In this document: piece by piece, positions 61,063-64,000 of the stretch
Numbering within the stretch: the first letter of the stretch is position 1
How the letters are laid out: every line of letters starts with the position of its first letter
DNA from: an uncultured Clostridia bacterium
GTDB taxonomy: Bacteria > Bacillota > Clostridia > Lachnospirales > Lachnospiraceae
DNA length: 64,000 nt
Assembly (NCBI GenBank): GCA_937896665.1
Contig: CALBNS010000100.1
Location: forward strand, 1-64,000
Reading direction: 5' to 3'
Program-made: the position numbers and the translations under genes
Notes under the pieces: model-generated
The model's input: the letters and a program-made list of their open reading frames with translations, nothing else
Told to the model about the DNA's origin: nothing
Databases searched by the model: none

Positions 61063-62439
61063 TTATTGTTTAAAATATACTTTTCCTGCTTCCAATGTTC
61101 CTCCATCTTCCGTAAGTAATTCTGATACCGTCACTAATTCATATCCCTCTTCAATCAATTTCGGTATCGCACGTGTCATTGCCTCCACCGTCGTCTCATG
61201 TAAGTCATGACAAAGGATAATTGCTCCGTCTTCTGCCTGATCCATAATCGATTGATATACATAATCTGAATCTCTATGTTTCCAGTCCAATGTATCCACT
61301 GACCAATTAACGATAGAAATTCCCATTTCTTTTGCAGTCATCTTCACCTGGTCATCAAAAGAACCATATGGAGGACGCATTATTTTTGTATCAACACCTG
61401 TGGTTTGATAAATTTTTGTACGTGTATTCATCAACTGCTCCTTGACTTCCCCTTCACTAATCTTTGTCAATTGCGCATGATTCCAGCTATGTCCCCCGAT
61501 TTCATGCCCTTCTTTGGCCACCCGTTTCAAAGTTTCGGAATGATTGTCAATCATATTTCCCAATACAAAAAAAGTAGCTTTTCCACCATTTTTTTGAAAT
61601 TGATCCAATAGTCTTTCCGTATGCCTGCTTGGCCCATCATCAAAAGTAAGGGCAATCTTTGGTTTATCTGCTTGCACTTTTTTTTCTTCTTCTTTTAATT
61701 CCAAATATCCTTTCAACGATTCATATGGTAAAAGAATCGTTTTTGTTCCTTCCGACATTGGAAGGAACTTTCCTCTTTCCAAGATAATTTCAAGCCCTTG
61801 ATCTGTCAATACCCAATGTTCAAGAACAGACTCGGTAACTTCTTCTTGTGGAATACCTGCCTCTTTTGCAATTGCTGTAATCAAGTGTTCTTTCCCACCA
61901 TCCAGCAATAGTTCATCTAATGCGAGCAATTTTTGACTCTTTTGATTGGCATTGAACGTACCCACAATATCGACTGGATGTGCCAAAGATGGATGACTGA
62001 AACTCCCAACTAATTTTACTCCCACCCAATCTTTCTCAACAAAATAACTTGCATATTCTGCCATTAACTCAGAAGAATTTTCTTCCTGGTTTCCAATTTT
62101 ACTTTGTAGAATTTCAATCTTTGTCTGGATCCACTGTTTTATTGCGTCATTCATCTCTGTAATGGAGCCCACTGGATAAACAATATGCGTCATCATTGGT
62201 CCCTCCATCAGGACATAACTTTCACTCTCTCCATATTGATGTGGCAAACTTTCTATCTTCTCTACCTCTTCCACATACCGTTCTAGCAACTCCTGTGATG
62301 TAACCTGCTTAATTGCTTCTTTGGATGCTTTTGTTCTCCATATATTTAAAAGCACTCCCGCTAAAATTGCTACAATTATGATACAAACACTACTTAATAG
62401 TAACTTCTTGATTCGTCTTCTGTTTCTTCTTCTCTTCAT
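61063..62439 (-). CDS. Peptidoglycan/polysaccharide deacetylase with RsiV-like (DUF3298) domain (PdaV/PdaC type)
   Basis: 458 residues: signal anchor (LLLSSVCIIIVAILAGVLLNIW), an RsiV-like DUF3298 region (about 60-235; VDIVGTFNANQKSQKLLALDELL) and a NodB domain (about 255-430) with TFDDGPSRHT, GGHSWNHA (metal His pair), RPPYGSFD, DTLDW and LCHDLHE. It removes acetyl groups from cell-wall sugars, giving lysozyme resistance. GGAG precedes the ATG. The same lysozyme-binding type domain occurs in the anti-sigma factor of this operon. Confidence 0.88.
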   Translation of the reverse strand: MKRRRNRRRIKKLLLSSVCIIIVAILAGVLLNIWRTKASKEAIKQVTSQELLERYVEEVEKIESLPHQYGESESYVLMEGPMMTHIVYPVGSITEMNDAIKQWIQTKIEILQSKIGNQEENSSELMAEYASYFVEKDWVGVKLVGSFSHPSLAHPVDIVGTFNANQKSQKLLALDELLLDGGKEHLITAIAKEAGIPQEEVTESVLEHWVLTDQGLEIILERGKFLPMSEGTKTILLPYESLKGYLELKEEEKKVQADKPKIALTFDDGPSRHTERLLDQFQKNGGKATFFVLGNMIDNHSETLKRVAKEGHEIGGHSWNHAQLTKISEGEVKEQLMNTRTKIYQTTGVDTKIMRPPYGSFDDQVKMTAKEMGISIVNWSVDTLDWKHRDSDYVYQSIMDQAEDGAIILCHDLHETTVEAMTRAIPKLIEEGYELVTVSELLTEDGGTLEAGKVYFKQ

Positions 62440-62526
62440 CTTATGTTCACTCCTTTATCTTTATTTATGTTCTATACTATTTAGATACAAAACCAGGACA
62501 AAAAGTGACAAAAAATTTAGAAAAGT

Positions 62527-62577
62527 TTTTATATTCTAGGAGGAGTCCCAAATGGACCACTTGCCTAGAATATAAAA
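62527..62577. repeat. 14-bp inverted repeat
   Basis: TTTTATATTCTAGG (62527-62540) and CCTAGAATATAAAA (62564-62577) are exact inverted copies around GGAGTCCC...GGACC. There is no clear T tract. Possibly an end of a lost element or a structured transcript end. Confidence 0.5.
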
Positions 62578-62714
62578 GAAACCGAAAACCCATGAAATAT
62601 CAAGGACTTTCGGCATTGTTTGTGGCACCTTCGCCAACGAAGTCAGCAATGCTTTCATTTCCGGATTTTCCAATACTTTTGCAAGTAACTCTGTATCTAC
62701 ATCATCCGGTACAT
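62536..62714 (-). pseudogene. Gene fragment fused to the group II intron remnant
   Basis: A frame of about 60 codons reads VDVPDDVDTELLAKVLENPEMKALL...; composition is protein-like, but the only upstream start (TTG at 62730) lies in intron sequence. Probably the end of an unrelated gene joined by a deletion. Family not recognised. Confidence 0.35.
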
Positions 62715-62901
62715 CTACTGTTTGAGACAACCTTATCCTAAACTGTAGCCTGATGTGATTTCTGTTCGTCAGACCAGAGATTTACACCTTTCTTGAGATT
62801 CCACCTCACGATGGACACCCTTGGTGTTCAGCTATATCCTTCCCACTACTAAGGCGGATTAGGGACTTTCACCCATTAGAAACGTGCACCGCCAGGCGCA
62901 C
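62715..62901 (-). mobile_element. Group II intron (class IIC) 5' remnant
   Basis: On the minus strand the sequence starts GTGCGCC and continues with GGTGAAAGTCCC, GGATATAGCTGAACACCA, GGGTGTCCATCGTGAGGTGG..., AATCTCAAGAAAGG and GGTCTGACGAACA, the domain I of class IIC introns such as that of Oceanobacillus iheyensis. It ends after about 187 bases; the rest, including the reverse transcriptase and domains V-VI, is missing. Its 5' end is six bases after a terminator, the usual class IIC target. Confidence 0.75.
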
Positions 62902-62906
62902 ATTAT

Positions 62907-62943
62907 AAAAGCAGGGCGGAGATTGTTTCTCACGCCCTGCTTT
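62907..62943 (-). terminator. Terminator of the permease gene; intron target
   Basis: AAAGCAGGGCG / CGCCCTGCTTT stem with TTTTAT on the minus strand, about 105 bases past the permease stop. Confidence 0.85.
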
Positions 62944-63048
62944 ATTTTGCATTACTCAAATATCTTTTTTACTTTCTCTTTCAGCCTGTCCATACGCCTC
63001 ATTATAGTACCTTTTAGAAATATCGATATTTATTCTTTCATTGTATCT

Positions 63049-64000
63049 TCAGCACTCTTGAATTCTTATGGTAACACTTTGTTTCCCATCATACCAATAT
63101 GCAAGCTGAGCCATAATCATGTTAATCACAAATAATATGATTCCTAAAATCAGAATTGTTTCCCAAGGATACAAGAATCTAAAATATAGAAGTCTGCGTC
63201 CTATTCCTATGCCTAGCCCCCATATTACAATACTACCTAAAGTTATAATTCCACCCATTGTAATAAGCCAATATAGTAACCCTTCCATAAATAACATCTT
63301 CCGCTTTTGACTCCTGCTAAGTCCAATGCTTTCCATAATTGCCAATTCTCTTTTTCTAATTATAAAATTTGTTACAAGTGTATTGACAAAATTAAGGATT
63401 CCAATTAAAAAAATGCTCAAGACGAGGCCTCCCAATATAATATTTGCGGTAGTAATTTTAGTCTGCTCCGTCTGTAGTAACAAATAGTTTGCCCCGAGAT
63501 AAAATGTATCCATATCTCCACTTTTAATATTTTCCTTCTGAACAATCTGTGAAAGTTTCTGATGTACCGTTGCCTTATCTTGGTCTTTTACATCAAAAGA
63601 AATATCAAAATATTTTTCTTTCAATCCCAAGTTCTCAAACGCTTCTCTTGTCATAATGAAATAATTGATATTATTTCCGATGGATGTCATTTGCAGTTTT
63701 GGAAAGAAGGTATCTGTCATATCCATATATCCGGCGCATGATAAAGTTCCTTTTGTATATGCATCTTCATCTTTCTGCCTTCCATATGCGTTCAACGAAT
63801 AAAAATGAATTGGTAAACCCAAACTATCTTTCGCTTTGTTATTAAGAATCTGTGACATTTCATTGTGATGAAGTAACACACAACCAGTCCCATTTTTTAG
63901 CTCTTCTATATCTACGTCTAAATTATACTCTGCTACATATTTATCTAGTTTTGAAATATAATTGTTATCGACTATCTGGATTGTCGCCAATGCCTGCTCA
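63049..64000 (-). CDS. FtsX-type ABC transporter permease, N-terminus beyond the window
   Basis: About 317 C-terminal residues, open to the window edge. An extracytoplasmic MacB-like region is followed by three membrane segments (IILGGLVLSIFLIGILNFVN, LLYWLITMGGIITLGSIVI, ILILGIILFVINMIMAQLAYW) and the cytoplasmic loop RKRELAIMESIGLSRSQKRKM typical of FtsX-family permeases that take part in antimicrobial-peptide resistance or lipoprotein export. The ATPase gene would be upstream, outside the window. Confidence 0.85.
   Translation of the reverse strand, partial: EQALATIQIVDNNYISKLDKYVAEYNLDVDIEELKNGTGCVLLHHNEMSQILNNKAKDSLGLPIHFYSLNAYGRQKDEDAYTKGTLSCAGYMDMTDTFFPKLQMTSIGNNINYFIMTREAFENLGLKEKYFDISFDVKDQDKATVHQKLSQIVQKENIKSGDMDTFYLGANYLLLQTEQTKITTANIILGGLVLSIFLIGILNFVNTLVTNFIIRKRELAIMESIGLSRSQKRKMLFMEGLLYWLITMGGIITLGSIVIWGLGIGIGRRLLYFRFLYPWETILILGIILFVINMIMAQLAYWYDGKQSVTIRIQEC

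Overview
This window is chromosomal DNA from a low-GC, spore-forming, strictly anaerobic Firmicute, most likely a gut Lachnospiraceae (Clostridia). The evidence is sporulation genes (spoIID, a spoIIQ-like gene, bofA, cwlD), rubrerythrin and a flavodiiron protein for oxygen defence, AGGAGG ribosome binding sites, T-box and yybP-ykoY RNA control, and several small families (YaaL, TSCPD, DUF1858, DUF6382, DUF5702, DUF6147) typical of that group. No rRNA, prophage, CRISPR array or intact insertion sequence was seen.

Layout. 1-13.4 kb is a mainly leftward housekeeping block: a cut tRNA-Lys, a YitT transporter, trmB, glgB, a TPR/AAA+ protein, an aconitase-family hydratase with its CdaR-type regulator, pgi and mtnN. 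Two stretches in or beside it (6.3-6.9 kb, 13.5-13.8 kb) hold decayed coding remnants. 13.8-19.3 kb has a TSCPD protein, a 123-bp inverted-repeat element, a sigma factor whose probable DUF4367 partner lies on the other side of murG, a HIT protein, a soluble histidine kinase behind Spo0A-box-like sites, and a rhomboid protease. 19.3-27.4 kb is a complete leftward Tad/Flp type IV pilus operon.

27.6-33.6 kb carries bofA and yaaL back to back, then cwlD, a Sua5-phosphatase fusion, rpiB and a dCMP deaminase, preceded by a GH18 cell-wall enzyme. 33.6-36.6 kb has a mecA adaptor, a DUF1858 protein and an NlpC/P60 hydrolase, with two clusters of perfect DnaA boxes flanking mecA and the DUF1858 gene. 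36.8-40.3 kb is an oxidative-stress and metal block: a PerR/Fur-type repressor, rubrerythrin, then an HflK/HflC-like pair behind what looks like a Mn2+ riboswitch with its own terminator. 40.3-54.5 kb has a DEAD-box helicase, a hemolysin III protein, a GIY-YIG protein, spoIIQ/spoIID, glgP, ileS with a T-box leader, a D,D-carboxypeptidase and a four-module flavodiiron protein.

54.8-59.5 kb is a sortase-assembled pilus operon whose order matches the streptococcal FCT type: adhesin, DivIVA-like small protein, signal-peptidase-like SipA lacking its catalytic residues, major pilin, class B sortase, minor pilin. 59.6-62.4 kb is a lysozyme-response operon (deacetylase, SigV-like sigma factor, RsiV-like anti-sigma). 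The window ends with a class IIC group II intron remnant just past a terminator and a truncated FtsX-type permease.

The most notable items are the candidate Mn2+ riboswitch in front of SPFH proteins, the Sua5 fusion with a dead phosphatase domain, the FCT-like pilus locus with a dead signal peptidase, the paired DnaA-box clusters, and the hairpin that would hide the spoIID ribosome binding site. All calls are from reading the sequence; no database search was run.
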